NCBI RefSeq assembly: GCF_000497045.1
Contig: NW_015961957.1
Location: forward strand, 124,001 to 188,000
Source: Kalmanozyma brasiliensis GHG001
Lineage: Eukaryota > Basidiomycota > Ustilaginomycetes > Ustilaginales
Length of the DNA stretch: 64,000 nucleotides
Direction: 5' to 3'
The notes below the pieces were generated by a model. The model saw only the letters and a list, made by a program, of their open reading frames with translations, did not search any database and was not told the origin of the DNA. The position numbers and the translations under genes were made by a program. Positions 8,547 through 16,672 of this stretch are shown here, in pieces. Positions within the stretch are counted from its first letter, which is position 1, and each line of letters starts with the position of its first letter.

Positions 8547-11195
8547 ATGACAACGACTTCCTCATACAAGCCTTTGCGGCCCAGCGAGCCTCCTTCGCGC
8601 CACTCACTCGGCGCTCCATCTTCATCTCGACTCAGGAGCAGTGCGGACCCCACTCTTGGACCTCATCTGGCCACTCCCAGTCGTGCGAAGCTCAAGCATG
8701 CCGCCACCACTCCATCAACATCAGCGGCAGCCGCGCGAACTGACTCGTCAACAAATGAGGCGCACGCCTGCCACCACTGCCATCTTCTCGATACGCGTTT
8801 CTACTGCGATCCGTGCCTCGCTTCCAGGATCGAAGCGCACCACACTGAGATGCGAAGGCTCTCCCTCGCCCGGGACAAAGCGAAAGCCTCTACCAGCGCT
8901 CTTCTCTTTGATCGCAACGACGATTTCGCAGCACCCTTGTCCGTCCCGCAGTCTCTGCCAATACACACCATCAACGAAGACGAGCTCCCGGATCCATTTG
9001 ACACACACGCTGCCGAGCCATCGACGTCTTCCGAGGCATCACACGACCGGCTGCTTGTGTATTCCTTGATACAGCTGCGCGCCAAACGAGCGGACATCAT
9101 CTCACGTGTTCAGACCATTCATCAATGCATATCCGAGTCACAGCATGCCCATCTCCAAGGCAAACAGGCTCTCAAAGAGAAGAGAGCTCAACTCGCTCTG
9201 CGCAAACAGAACCTTGCAAAAGCTTGGTCCGGTCTCGAGGGGTCGTCGGCAGCCGCGTCCAGCTCCGCATCACAACGCTCTCGACTCGCAGCAAAGTCGC
9301 ATTGGCTCGCTCGTCCGACAGCTGATCACAACGACGTTCCATCCACTCAGACGGACGTCTACACCCATTACGAGCGCCAGCCGGATCATCTTGGCAGCGC
9401 CGCCATCGTCTCAATCGAACCGGATGATCATCAGCTGGGCGCAAGCCTCACTCGCGCTCGACTTCATCTCAGCGCTCTTCAGGACGAGGCTCTGACTGTC
9501 TCTGCCGAGCTAGCTGCGGCCCGAGCCGCCCTTGCACGTCAAGCCTTCAAGCTCTTTTCCGTGTCATCTCCCGACGCGACTACGAACAGATCGGCGACGG
9601 CGATGAACCGAAGTCCACCGGTGGACCTCTCTGCCAGCAGCTCGGTCGTGCAGCGCATCAGCCGACTCTCCGAAAGGTATATCCCAGGTGCGTTTGGGCT
9701 AGGTCAAAGCAATCTGCTCTCCTCACCGCCCAGCGCTCGGGGCTCGATCCAAGACAAGGGCCCTCCGGTCCGACAAACCATGTCCAAAGGCACTTCCTCA
9801 GCAACGCCTTCGTCGTCCAGCGATTGGTCGGTCGCGTCTCTTCCACTACCTCTGCCTAGCGAGGCACGACGATACCCGCGCGAAACAGTCAATGGTGCGG
9901 TCACGTGTGCTGCCAACCTACTCCAACTCGTGGCCGGATACCTCGGCGTTGCTTTGCCCTTCTCCCTAGAGCAGCATAAGGGTCGGTTCGCTATCCGACC
10001 CGATCCGCTCTGGGACGGCGGCGGAGGCTCCAGCGCCAAGACTCTCTACATCGGGACGAGTGCCTATACCCACCTCACCGCATCTCACACCGCAGCAGCA
10101 AACAGGCAGTCGAAGCTCAACAATCTCGCAGAGTCTACCTACGGCCTTGGAGCGTCGACATTGTCCACCATCGAGTCGTATATCCATTTGCCTGCCGGAG
10201 CCAACCTGCCGTGGGGCTTGTCATCGACGACAGCTCCTCCCACTAAAGTGGGATCCGATTCACCTGACACAGACGCCGATGCTGAGCATAGCCGTCGTTC
10301 AGAATCAGAAGCGCGGACGCCTTCGAAGTCCAAGTCGGAGCAAGCTGCCAAGTCTTTTGTCTCGGCTCTCGTCATGTTTTCCTACAACGTTGCCTACCTT
10401 GCCGCGAAGCAAGGTGTCAAGCTTGACCTCGTGGCAGCCGCAGCCAACCCACTCGACCTCTTGAGCAGAACATTGCGCCAATCCGAGCTAGGACGTCTCG
10501 CGCATGCAAATCACATTCGTCCGTCGAGCATTCAAGATCTCAGCTTACCCTCTTTAGACTACGAGCAGCTTGCCCAGATCTTGGAGCCCAACAATGCAGC
10601 AGCCGACAGCTACAAGCGTGGCACCTCCAAGCTCAGTAAGAACGACTCGGAAAAGAAGGATGCGGCCCGTCAGATTACAGCGAGATCGAGCAAGCAGCCC
10701 GCGATCCTCGAGCAAAGCTACATCGATGCTGGCGAGGCAGCAGCCTCGGTACTCGACATCAAGGATCCGTCTTCGCTGATTCGCAAGCCGTCGTCGCAGC
10801 CTTCTTCCGCTCAGAAAGCCTTGCGAACGACCGCAAAGGACGCCGGGACGACTACGAGTAAGCTAAGCTCGCGCTCCGAGGCCGTCAGTAGCGTGCAGAA
10901 GCAGCGCGTCGCCGTAGACACCCGAGGTGCGGCGGCCAATCAACCACCTCCATCGCTTGACTTTCTACGTCAACGCGGGCGCGACGCTACCAAAGCAAAG
11001 TCCAGTACGTCCAAGACGGAATCTTTGGCTTCGGCGACGATATCGAAGGCTTCTCCGGCCAAAGTCGGTCCCGGTGCTGTCATCTTTAATGGCGTCGAGG
11101 TGGGCGTGGGTAATGTCAGCTCGAGCGATGCTGCACGTGGACCTACCAAAAGACCTCCCAAGCAGTCGGCCGAAGAAGGCTGGGACCTGGTCTGA
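8547..11195 (+). CDS. Atg14/Vps38 (UVRAG) family autophagy protein, PI3-kinase complex subunit
   Basis: The protein has 882 residues and no introns. It fits the Atg14/UVRAG family, regulatory subunits that direct the Vps34-Vps15-Atg6 phosphatidylinositol 3-kinase to autophagosome or endosome membranes. An N-terminal Cys cluster (CHHCHLLDTRFYCDPC, about residues 75-90) sits where Atg14 has its essential zinc-binding Cys repeats. A helical, coiled-coil-like stretch rich in Arg, Gln and Glu follows (about 170-230 and 290-335). A conserved C-terminal part has NLLQLVAGYLGVALPFSL and KSFVSALVMFSYNVAYLAAKQGV. Long Ser/Thr/Ala/Lys-rich linkers separate these and fill the last 200 residues, which end EEGWDLV. 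That ending resembles the terminal Trp motif of some family members, but I cannot verify it. Deciding between Atg14 and Vps38 needs a search; the Cys cluster favours Atg14. Confidence 0.8.
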   Translation: MTTTSSYKPLRPSEPPSRHSLGAPSSSRLRSSADPTLGPHLATPSRAKLKHAATTPSTSAAAARTDSSTNEAHACHHCHLLDTRFYCDPCLASRIEAHHTEMRRLSLARDKAKASTSALLFDRNDDFAAPLSVPQSLPIHTINEDELPDPFDTHAAEPSTSSEASHDRLLVYSLIQLRAKRADIISRVQTIHQCISESQHAHLQGKQALKEKRAQLALRKQNLAKAWSGLEGSSAAASSSASQRSRLAAKSHWLARPTADHNDVPSTQTDVYTHYERQPDHLGSAAIVSIEPDDHQLGASLTRARLHLSALQDEALTVSAELAAARAALARQAFKLFSVSSPDATTNRSATAMNRSPPVDLSASSSVVQRISRLSERYIPGAFGLGQSNLLSSPPSARGSIQDKGPPVRQTMSKGTSSATPSSSSDWSVASLPLPLPSEARRYPRETVNGAVTCAANLLQLVAGYLGVALPFSLEQHKGRFAIRPDPLWDGGGGSSAKTLYIGTSAYTHLTASHTAAANRQSKLNNLAESTYGLGASTLSTIESYIHLPAGANLPWGLSSTTAPPTKVGSDSPDTDADAEHSRRSESEARTPSKSKSEQAAKSFVSALVMFSYNVAYLAAKQGVKLDLVAAAANPLDLLSRTLRQSELGRLAHANHIRPSSIQDLSLPSLDYEQLAQILEPNNAAADSYKRGTSKLSKNDSEKKDAARQITARSSKQPAILEQSYIDAGEAAASVLDIKDPSSLIRKPSSQPSSAQKALRTTAKDAGTTTSKLSSRSEAVSSVQKQRVAVDTRGAAANQPPPSLDFLRQRGRDATKAKSSTSKTESLASATISKASPAKVGPGAVIFNGVEVGVGNVSSSDAARGPTKRPPKQSAEEGWDLV

Positions 11196-11684
11196 CGACT
11201 ACACCACGATGCCTCTGTACACTAGCACCTCTCTGCGTAAACATCATCGCTTCAAACTTGGTTTGTGAGAGTCAGTACTGTATGAGAAGATCGCTGCGTT
11301 GTGCTTTGAGACGCATGGTGTCATTTCATTTCGGCGACTTTGTGAGCCGCGCGACGGTAAACTGTGTTCGCCTGGCGCCAAGCGCACAGCCAGCGCGAGT
11401 TAAGGTTTGCACTTCATCTCGTTCCGCGTGTGGTGGGTCTCTCACTTCATGTGACCGTCAGAACAAAGGGAAGAAGTTCGCGCCAGAGCTGATGTCTTTT
11501 GCGCAGTCACAGTCTGGCTCAAGCACAGCGAATCAGGGTTGTGATCTGCGGCTGCCTGTGTGTGTGTGTTTGTCCGCGATACATACAGTAAAGGCTGTTC
11601 CCGCACCTGCTCGACCTCCTTCAAAACCTTCAATGTCCCAAGCCTATCTCTTTTCTTCCAAGCAGTGTACCCGCCAAATTCATC
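11196..11684. other. Intergenic region
   Basis: This is the downstream region of the Atg14-type gene and the upstream region of the following hypothetical gene. A short GT repeat lies near 11556-11569. No gene or RNA is recognised. Confidence 0.5.
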
Positions 11685-12272
11685 ATGACGCCCTCATCGC
11701 GGCCGGAGACGGAGGTTTCCAGCCTTGGAAGCCCGTCTGAAGCTTCTGCAGAGCCTCAAACGCCTTCTGAGCCTGCGTCTGGTCTGACGACCTCCTCGAT
11801 CGCCGCCGGCCAAGCTACCAGCAACGAGAACTCTCCTTCCGCCACCTCCGCCGGGGTTGGCCCTGTAGCGTTGCATTTACAGCTTTACGCTTCGGTTGCG
11901 CACAACTTTGGCCGAGCTTTGATGCTGGCCGTCCATCCCGAAGAAATCGTTCTGGCTTGCAAAGAAGCAGTGATCGAATACATCATTGCACAAAACACGC
12001 TCTACGATCGCTTCCCTCACCTTGCATCTCCACACGCTCCACGGTATTCTGACGAACGCGTACGTCGGATCATCGAGGGGACAGAGCTGTGCGTGCCTGT
12101 GGTAGAAATGATGGAGCTCATTGACAACATTACGACTCCCCGTTCCCAATTCCTCGAGGACAAGAGCGGGATCGCGCTTGCAGCCGACTCTTTTTGGCTC
12201 TTGCAGAAGTTCGATCGAGTGTTTCTCCAACTCTTGCCCCTCTTTAGGCCAGCCCGACTTGATTTGGCCTAG
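11685..12272 (+). CDS. Hypothetical protein, mainly helical
   Basis: A 195-residue single-exon product that I do not recognise. The first 55 residues are Ser/Thr/Pro/Ala-rich and probably disordered. From about residue 63 onward it reads as a compact all-helical domain (LYASVAHNFGRALMLAV, ACKEAVIEYIIAQNTLYDRF, VVEMMELIDNITT, FWLLQKFDRVFLQLLPLF). There is no signal peptide and no membrane helix. The ATG at 11685 follows a plausible leader. It lies between the Atg14-type gene and an alcohol dehydrogenase and is probably smut-specific. The order-disorder contrast and good length for a compact genome support it being real, but expression evidence is absent. Confidence 0.6.
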   Translation: MTPSSRPETEVSSLGSPSEASAEPQTPSEPASGLTTSSIAAGQATSNENSPSATSAGVGPVALHLQLYASVAHNFGRALMLAVHPEEIVLACKEAVIEYIIAQNTLYDRFPHLASPHAPRYSDERVRRIIEGTELCVPVVEMMELIDNITTPRSQFLEDKSGIALAADSFWLLQKFDRVFLQLLPLFRPARLDLA

Positions 12273-12604
12273 ACGTGCGCTCCGAGGCCACAAGCAAGAC
12301 AGATGTCACCCCCTCGACTCGCTCGTCATCCATAACCTCTCTGATCTATCAAACGTTCCTGAAACCAAAGCCTTACAAAGACAATTTCTGAACTCAGATG
12401 TGTGTGGACCCGACGTAGCTGTTGTGTCGATCACGAGTGCAACATGAACCTTCTCCTAAGCATCCCGAATCTACGACGCCCCAATCGAGTCGAGATGGCT
12501 GCGCGGACAGGTGTCTGACTGTTGATCGCTCACCAAAGCACGCAGTCGTCATTCACGCCTCACCCCAACACGCTAAAAACAATTCGCATTGCAATGCCGT
12601 CACC
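12273..12604. other. Intergenic region, convergent gene ends
   Basis: This is the 3' flank of the hypothetical gene and of the convergent alcohol dehydrogenase. Nothing further is recognised. Confidence 0.5.
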
Positions 12605-13669
12605 TCACTTGTGCTCCATCTTAAATACAGTCTTAAGCACCTTCCTATCGTTGAACAACCGATAATACTCCGGAGCATCCTCAATCGGTCTGGTATGCTG
12701 AATAAAGCTCCCGAACAAATCATGATGCTTACTGAGCAGTTTGACGGCGGGATCGAACACGGCGCGAACCGGGCAGCGGCCGAACTGAAAGCGCAAATTC
12801 TTGTTGTACAGATCGGGACCTTGGAGGGTGACGGTGTGGGTGTGAATGCCGCACGAGGAGATGACGCCGAAGTTGCGAACGATCTTAACGGCAAGATCCA
12901 ACGCCGGGCCGGCACCGACGACTTCGAGGGCGACATCGGCACCGCGACCGCCGGTGGCGTCTTTGAGGGTTTGAACCGGGTCATCGTCGGTGAGGTGGAG
13001 AGGGATTGCACCGTGCTTGTTGGCTTCGGCGAGACGTTCGGGGACAGAATCGACAGCGTAGACCGTCTTGAAGAACGAACATGCCGCAGTGACCGCACAG
13101 AGGCCGACAGGACCACAACCGATCACGACAGCAACCGTGTCCTTGCGCTCCGCCTCGTTGAGCATCGTGTACGCGTTGTTGGCAACAAAGTAGCCCGTAG
13201 GGAAGATGTCGGCGGTGAGCAGCATGATCTCGTCGGGCACCTCGGCGGGGATCGGATACAGCGTCGTGTCCGCCAGCGGCACAAGAACGTATTCGGCCTG
13301 AGCACCGTCGAGAGGAACGGAGCCGAAAACGCGGGATTGAGTGCAACGACCCGTCTGGTTTCGGTTGCAGAAGAAGCAGTCGCCACAGGAGATGGTGAAG
13401 GGCGAAACGACCTTGTCGCCTTTCTTCCATTTGGAGATGCCCTCGCCGATCTCGTAGACTTCGCCGACAAATTCGTGGCCGAGAACAAAGTCGTATTTGG
13501 GCACGGGCTGGTGACCACGGTAGATGTGGAGATCGGAACCGCACAGAGCGGCGAGGCTGACTTTGACAACGACCTCGCCTTTGCCGGCTTTGGGGATGGG
13601 TCGCTCGAGGACGGCGACCTGCTCGGGACCCTGAATGACAACGGCCTTCATGGTGGTGGGTGCGGACAT
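12605..13669 (-). CDS. Zinc-dependent medium-chain alcohol dehydrogenase
   Basis: A 354-residue MDR-family oxidoreductase starting MSAPTTMKAVV at 13669. The frame continues upstream as far as a GTG but has no earlier ATG. Catalytic zinc motifs: CGSDLH (Cys ligand), GHEFVGEV (His/Glu) and the later region near DIFPTGYF. The structural-zinc cluster is CGDCFFCNRNQTGRC. The NAD(P)-binding motif is GCGPVGLCA, preceded by a hydrophobic beta strand (VAVVI). An acidic residue after the second strand (YAVDSVPERL) favours NAD over NADP. It resembles the glutathione-independent formaldehyde or threonine dehydrogenase-like branch, but I cannot name the substrate. It is convergent with the preceding hypothetical gene. 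Confidence 0.93.
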   Translation of the reverse strand: MSAPTTMKAVVIQGPEQVAVLERPIPKAGKGEVVVKVSLAALCGSDLHIYRGHQPVPKYDFVLGHEFVGEVYEIGEGISKWKKGDKVVSPFTISCGDCFFCNRNQTGRCTQSRVFGSVPLDGAQAEYVLVPLADTTLYPIPAEVPDEIMLLTADIFPTGYFVANNAYTMLNEAERKDTVAVVIGCGPVGLCAVTAACSFFKTVYAVDSVPERLAEANKHGAIPLHLTDDDPVQTLKDATGGRGADVALEVVGAGPALDLAVKIVRNFGVISSCGIHTHTVTLQGPDLYNKNLRFQFGRCPVRAVFDPAVKLLSKHHDLFGSFIQHTRPIEDAPEYYRLFNDRKVLKTVFKMEHK

Positions 13670-14321
13670 GGTGGATAGATCCGGTTCGCTGCTACTGGAA
13701 AGGGGCCGAGCGAAGATGCGATGACGGTGGTGGTGGCGAGAGAAGGTCTGAGTGAGCACGGACCTGGATCAAGGCAGGCCGTGCTCAGGGATGTCGCGTG
13801 TCCTTGTTCGATTCCCCGCAAAAAGTCGGTGACAGCCGAGCCGAGCTTTCCGTTGACCGGACCAGCCGGCCAAAAAGACGGACTTACTCGGCTTCGAAAT
13901 TAAGCGCTCGCGGTCATCTGACCGGCCACTTGACCGCATGGGCATCTCTTCCAAGCGTCCGTTGCGCTCAGCTTGAATGGTTCAGCGCTGATTCAGTCAC
14001 ACGCTCTAGCGCGGCGTTAGCTGGCTCAGCGTAATACCTCAAGCACGCTCGGCCAGCAAGATTGCGTGGAAGAGCTAGATCGCGTACGCCTCCGCTTCGT
14101 GTCAATCAAGGGTCCTGTCAACCTTCGCCATTGTTTCGCTCACCATGCTCTGTTGCTTCGACGTTGCACTTGCGCTCTGCGTTCTTGAGACAACCGAGAC
14201 AGCTCGTACACGAAAGCTTACTCGGAACGTGAACTTTTGATTGAATTATTCTGGGAGTACGTTGAGGAATGATGCGAAGGATGACGTGCGACAATGGAGA
14301 AAAGAGAGGTAGCCCCTTGGC
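13670..14321. other. Intergenic region upstream of the alcohol dehydrogenase
   Basis: No gene is recognised. A perfect 9-bp inverted repeat (13753-13761 with 13779-13787, 17-base spacer) lies about 85-120 bases upstream of the dehydrogenase ATG. It could be a regulator site or an RNA hairpin in its leader. Confidence 0.45.
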
Positions 14322-15035
14322 TCAAGGCTCCGCAGAGATATTCAACCGTCTGCGAGAGTAATCAGCGGGAGCGAAGAGATCATGATAGCTCTCCAGATAC
14401 CGAATACTGATACGGAGCTTGGCAAGCTCGACTTCGGCTTCTGACAGCTTTTTCGCGTCCTCCAAATCATCGATTAGATCCGACAGAAAAGTCTTGTAGC
14501 TCGGCAGCACATCTGCTGGAGGAGCAACAAGCTGCAACTTTTCACCGGAAGCGCCAATTGTGTCGGACATTAAGCCTTCGCGAATCTGGCAACGGCTCAA
14601 AACGTTGGAAATGAGCCGGGCGTACGCCGGCTGGAGTTCCCGAAAGAAGTCTTCTGGCGAGACGGACGATGTTCGCTCGAGAAGCCTGTGGAGATGTTCG
14701 AGAAAAGCGCCAATACTGGGGCTGCTTGCAGGAGAGTCTGATCCGATAGCTTGCATGGAAGCGCCAGCGATGTCCGAAGCTTCGGTTGCCTTCTCTGCCT
14801 TGATGTGAGTAGCGGTGGTGGGAGTCGCTGACGCAGCGCTGGCTGTGTGATTGCCGAGGCTCTGAGAGTCCGGCTGGCCAACAACTTGCTCGAGACCGAC
14901 GCCAGCTCCTGCCGAAGCGCCGAAAGGGTGCCCAAGGTTCAATACCTCGAGCATAGGCTGCAAGGACTCGGGAGAGTCACCAAAGGTGGCGCCAATGCTC
15001 AAGGCCTCAATCAAGGGTGGCAGGGAGGACGGCAT
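14322..15035 (-). CDS. Hypothetical protein with C-terminal helical domain
   Basis: A 237-residue product from the ATG at 15035 (MPSSLPPLIEAL). The frame runs open upstream, but the extra sequence is compositionally unlike protein. The N-terminal half is low-complexity (Ala, Ser, Thr, Gly). The C-terminal half, about residues 110-237, is helical and charged (FLEHLHRLLERT, FFRELQPAYARLI, FLSDLIDDLEDAKKL, ELAKLRISIRYLESYHDLF). I recognise no family. It ends SRRRLNISAEP. The start choice is the least certain part. Confidence 0.55.
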   Translation of the reverse strand: MPSSLPPLIEALSIGATFGDSPESLQPMLEVLNLGHPFGASAGAGVGLEQVVGQPDSQSLGNHTASAASATPTTATHIKAEKATEASDIAGASMQAIGSDSPASSPSIGAFLEHLHRLLERTSSVSPEDFFRELQPAYARLISNVLSRCQIREGLMSDTIGASGEKLQLVAPPADVLPSYKTFLSDLIDDLEDAKKLSEAEVELAKLRISIRYLESYHDLFAPADYSRRRLNISAEP

Positions 15036-16190
15036 GGCGAGGAGGGTGTGTGTATCTCTCGGGAGGAGAGATATGAGTACATGTATAGAGACGTTGGCAA
15101 GCAGGGCCGACAAGCTCGGAATTGACAGACTCAGTCTCGAACAGACGCGGGTCAGGCTCTGAGTGCGAGTGTCACAGCGCTGATCCACCCTTTCTCCGCG
15201 AGCCTGTGACTGCGTACAGAGACGCGATTTGGTGGAGCCGACACTCTTGCGGAAGCCCTTTGTTCTGGAGAAAAACGAGACCCACCACACACGGAACGAG
15301 ATGAAGTGCAAAACCTAAAGTGCTCCCTGCGCAGCGGGCCCACTCCCCGCGAAGGCTGGGACTAGGCGCACGACGACACAGCCACATCGTGCGGATCGCG
15401 GTCACAAAGCGTTGACTGAAACAAGAATCTTCGAGAGTGAGCGTCGAACGGGTTCCTGCCCAAGGCAGACAGCGTTGCTACGAATCTGGATGAGAGCGAG
15501 ACCAACTCGGTCCGCAGCGCTGATGCGAATCTTGGCACACCGCAGCTATGCAACTTTTGTGAGTCCTGTGAGCGGTTCCGGTCCATGCAGAGACGCGGCC
15601 AGCTGAGCTGGCGTGCAGTCCACGCTTGTGGTCATAGATTCGTCTGAAGGCTGACAGCGAACCAAGAGAAGGCCGACCGCATCGCCACGAGTGCTTCAGT
15701 AGAGTGAGCGTCAGACACTGCGCAGTGTCTTGTTCCGCACTTCAACTCGCAGCACCACACGCATAGACAGCCCTCGCGCAGTCTCACCTGCCATTTGAAC
15801 GGATTAGCTGGACAGCTCACACCTAGCTCGCACGGGGTTATGCTGTTAAAGTCGGGTGGTTATCCGTCCTCGCACAAAGCGTTGTGACGAATCTGAATTA
15901 CGCCTTCATGTCACACCCCGCGGCGTCCGGTTAAAGTCGAAAGAAAAATTCCGGCAGCCACGCACGGTATTTCTTTTTGTTCTTTTCTGCACCAAGATTT
16001 TTTCGGTCTGAAGATGCCGTCTCACTGACACCATCTCATCATACTTTGCTGGTCGAATATCGCATTTGCTTCGAGAGCACATGAATCACAACAGTGTGAG
16101 GCTCAAAAACGCCAGCCTGCTTGGCTAAGTGGTACAGCGCGGCATTTGTATAGGTCATGAATCACAACAGTGTGAGGCTCAAAAACGCCA
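15036..16190. other. Long intergenic region upstream of tRNA-Thr
   Basis: About 1.15 kb without a supportable protein gene. It contains weak direct repeats (ACAAAGCGTTG at 15403 and 15874; GTTAAAGTCG near 15847 and 15932). Its last 110 bases form part of the tandem duplication described separately. Confidence 0.5.
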
Positions 16191-16230
16191 GCCTGCTTGG
16201 CTAAGTGGTACAGCGCGGCACTTGTATAGG
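16081..16230 (+). repeat. 76-bp tandem duplication carrying a tRNA-Thr 5' half
   Basis: The unit from 16081 to 16154 repeats at 16157-16230 with an offset of 76 bases. I find one mismatch (T versus C in GGCAyTTGTA). Each unit holds about 34 bases of upstream sequence, then the first exon of tRNA-Thr and the first four intron bases. Only the second unit continues into a complete tRNA gene. Confidence 0.9.
16115..16154 (+). pseudogene. Truncated tRNA-Thr copy (5' half only)
   Basis: This matches the first exon of the complete tRNA-Thr plus four intron bases, with one change at loop position 32 (C to T). It holds the A-box region but no anticodon-stem 3' side, no T arm and no acceptor 3' strand, so it cannot make a tRNA by itself. 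It arose from the 76-bp tandem duplication. Confidence 0.85.
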
Positions 16231-16292
16231 CACTCGAACAGTGTTCTGATCCAGGCATGCCGAGATCACTCGTTCGAACCGGGTAGTAGGCA
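16191..16292 (+). tRNA. tRNA-Thr(UGU) with 30-nt intron
   Basis: It folds as a full cloverleaf. The acceptor is GCCTGCT with AGTAGGC (one G-U pair), the D stem GCT/AGC, the anticodon stem CGGCA/TGCCG, the loop CTTGTA-A, the variable loop AGATC, the T stem ACTCG/CGGGT and the T loop TTCGAAC. The discriminator is A and CCA is not encoded. The exons are 16191-16226 and 16257-16292. The intron sits one base 3' of the anticodon, the canonical eukaryotic position. A T-run starting near 16301 is the Pol III terminator. The anticodon TGT assigns threonine. Confidence 0.92.
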
Positions 16293-16672
16293 GTTTCTTT
16301 CATTTTTACCGCAAGATTGTGGCCAATACATGGATTTTTTTAACCGCAAATTTGAGGCCAATACATGCCCTGAAGCTTGCAAATGAGTCTAAGCGCAAGA
16401 AGGCTCGAGTCGAACGGACCCTGTCAAGACCACCGAGTCGATGGGTGAGCGTCGTACAAGCCTTTTTTTCTTCTGGTATGAAACAGAGTCGCGTGGCACC
16501 GGAAAAACCAAAGAAATGTGATTTTAGAAAATTGAGCTTTTCTCCACTTGAATCACACCAAGATGTCATCGGCGAGCTCCTATCCCTCAACCAAATCACA
16601 TTCTTCTTTCCAACCGACTCCATCGCAACTGGCTTCACCAAAGACGGCCGCAGCCGTCCGTACATCGCCAAG
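16293..16672. other. Region between tRNA-Thr and the dehydratase gene
   Basis: This holds the Pol III terminator T-run and then the TCD promoter/leader. The TCD frame happens to stay open upstream to 16319, but that extension overlaps the tRNA 3' flank and lacks family similarity. A second ATG in another frame lies at 16563. Confidence 0.5.

Noticed and set aside
12422..13678. 418-codon plus-strand frame opposite the alcohol dehydrogenase
   Set aside because: Antisense of a well-conserved MDR gene; Asp/Val/Gly-rich with no domain.
13800..13820. GTTCGATTCC sequence resembling a tRNA T-loop/B-box
   Set aside because: The flanking bases cannot form a T stem and no acceptor, D or anticodon arm can be built around it.
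16319..16672. Upstream extension of the TCD frame to a methionine near the tRNA-Thr terminator
   Set aside because: The extension begins just after the tRNA 3' end, lacks family similarity and would bury the N-terminal membrane helix. The start at 16673 fits better.
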